The translations under genes and the position numbers were made by a program. A DNA stretch of 6,014 bases, from positions 1-6,014 of the forward strand of contig QILH01000215.1 of the NCBI GenBank assembly GCA_003233255.1, in the 5' to 3' direction. Each line of letters starts with the position of its first letter. Position 1 is the stretch's first letter. Below, piece by piece: positions 6,003 through 6,014 of the stretch. This DNA is from Gammaproteobacteria bacterium (GTDB lineage: Bacteria; Pseudomonadota; Gammaproteobacteria; UBA6429; Thiohalophilaceae). The notes beneath the pieces were generated by a model. The model saw only the letters and a list, made by a program, of their open reading frames with translations, did not search any database and was not told the origin of the DNA.

Positions 6003-6014
6003 TATATGTGATCT

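Larger units (their letters stand above)
5847..6014. other. AT-rich divergent intergenic region upstream of ponA
   Basis: These 168 bases contain no convincing coding sequence. The open frame that crosses the region on the + strand is largely antisense to the ponA start and looks like a shadow. The stretch is markedly more AT-rich than the flanking genes, especially from about 5945 onward, as expected for a bidirectional promoter region. The right-hand gene begins beyond the window. Confidence 0.6.

Noticed and set aside
1..6014. CRISPR array, tRNA, insertion sequence or phage-like genes
   Set aside because: No spaced direct repeats, cloverleaf, transposase or phage motif is visible on either strand.

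Overview
The window looks like ordinary chromosome from a gammaproteobacterium of moderate GC content. The gene order is rpmE, a secreted staphylococcal-type nuclease and a short malic enzyme on the + strand, meeting a PBP1A gene (ponA/mrcA) on the - strand. From memory this closely matches the Pseudomonas region priA / rpmE / nuclease / malic enzyme / ponA / pilMNOPQ. The right edge reads like a divergent promoter region that should drive a pilM-type gene just outside the window. The genus cannot be named from the sequence alone.

Bases 1-239 are non-coding. They hold a perfect 13-bp hairpin of the widespread ATTCCC-N8-GGGAAT class, three exact tandem copies of a 10-bp unit, a candidate rpmE promoter with a GC-rich discriminator, and a leader of about 68 nt. 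Bases 240-2529 carry three closely packed + strand genes. rpmE (ribosomal protein L31, zinc-ribbon type) is separated from the nuclease frame by a single TAA. A strong intrinsic-terminator-like hairpin lies 30 nt after the rpmE stop, inside the nuclease signal-peptide codons. The malic enzyme starts 4 nt after the nuclease stop.

Bases 2530-2598 are a short convergent gap. Bases 2599-5846 are a two-gene - strand operon: the bifunctional glycosyltransferase/transpeptidase PBP1A, then, 8 nt later, an uncharacterised 206-aa protein whose middle resembles a nucleotidyltransferase fold without its catalytic acids. Bases 5847-6014 are the upstream region of ponA and contain a good sigma70-type promoter pointing right.

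The genes do not form one pathway: they cover ribosome assembly (L31), periplasmic or secreted nucleic-acid cleavage, malate-pyruvate carbon flow, and cell-wall synthesis. No new defence, mobile or biosynthetic system is evident. The points most worth a second look are the terminator inside the nuclease signal peptide, the phased 10-bp repeats against the rpmE promoter, and the ponA-coupled protein of unknown function.
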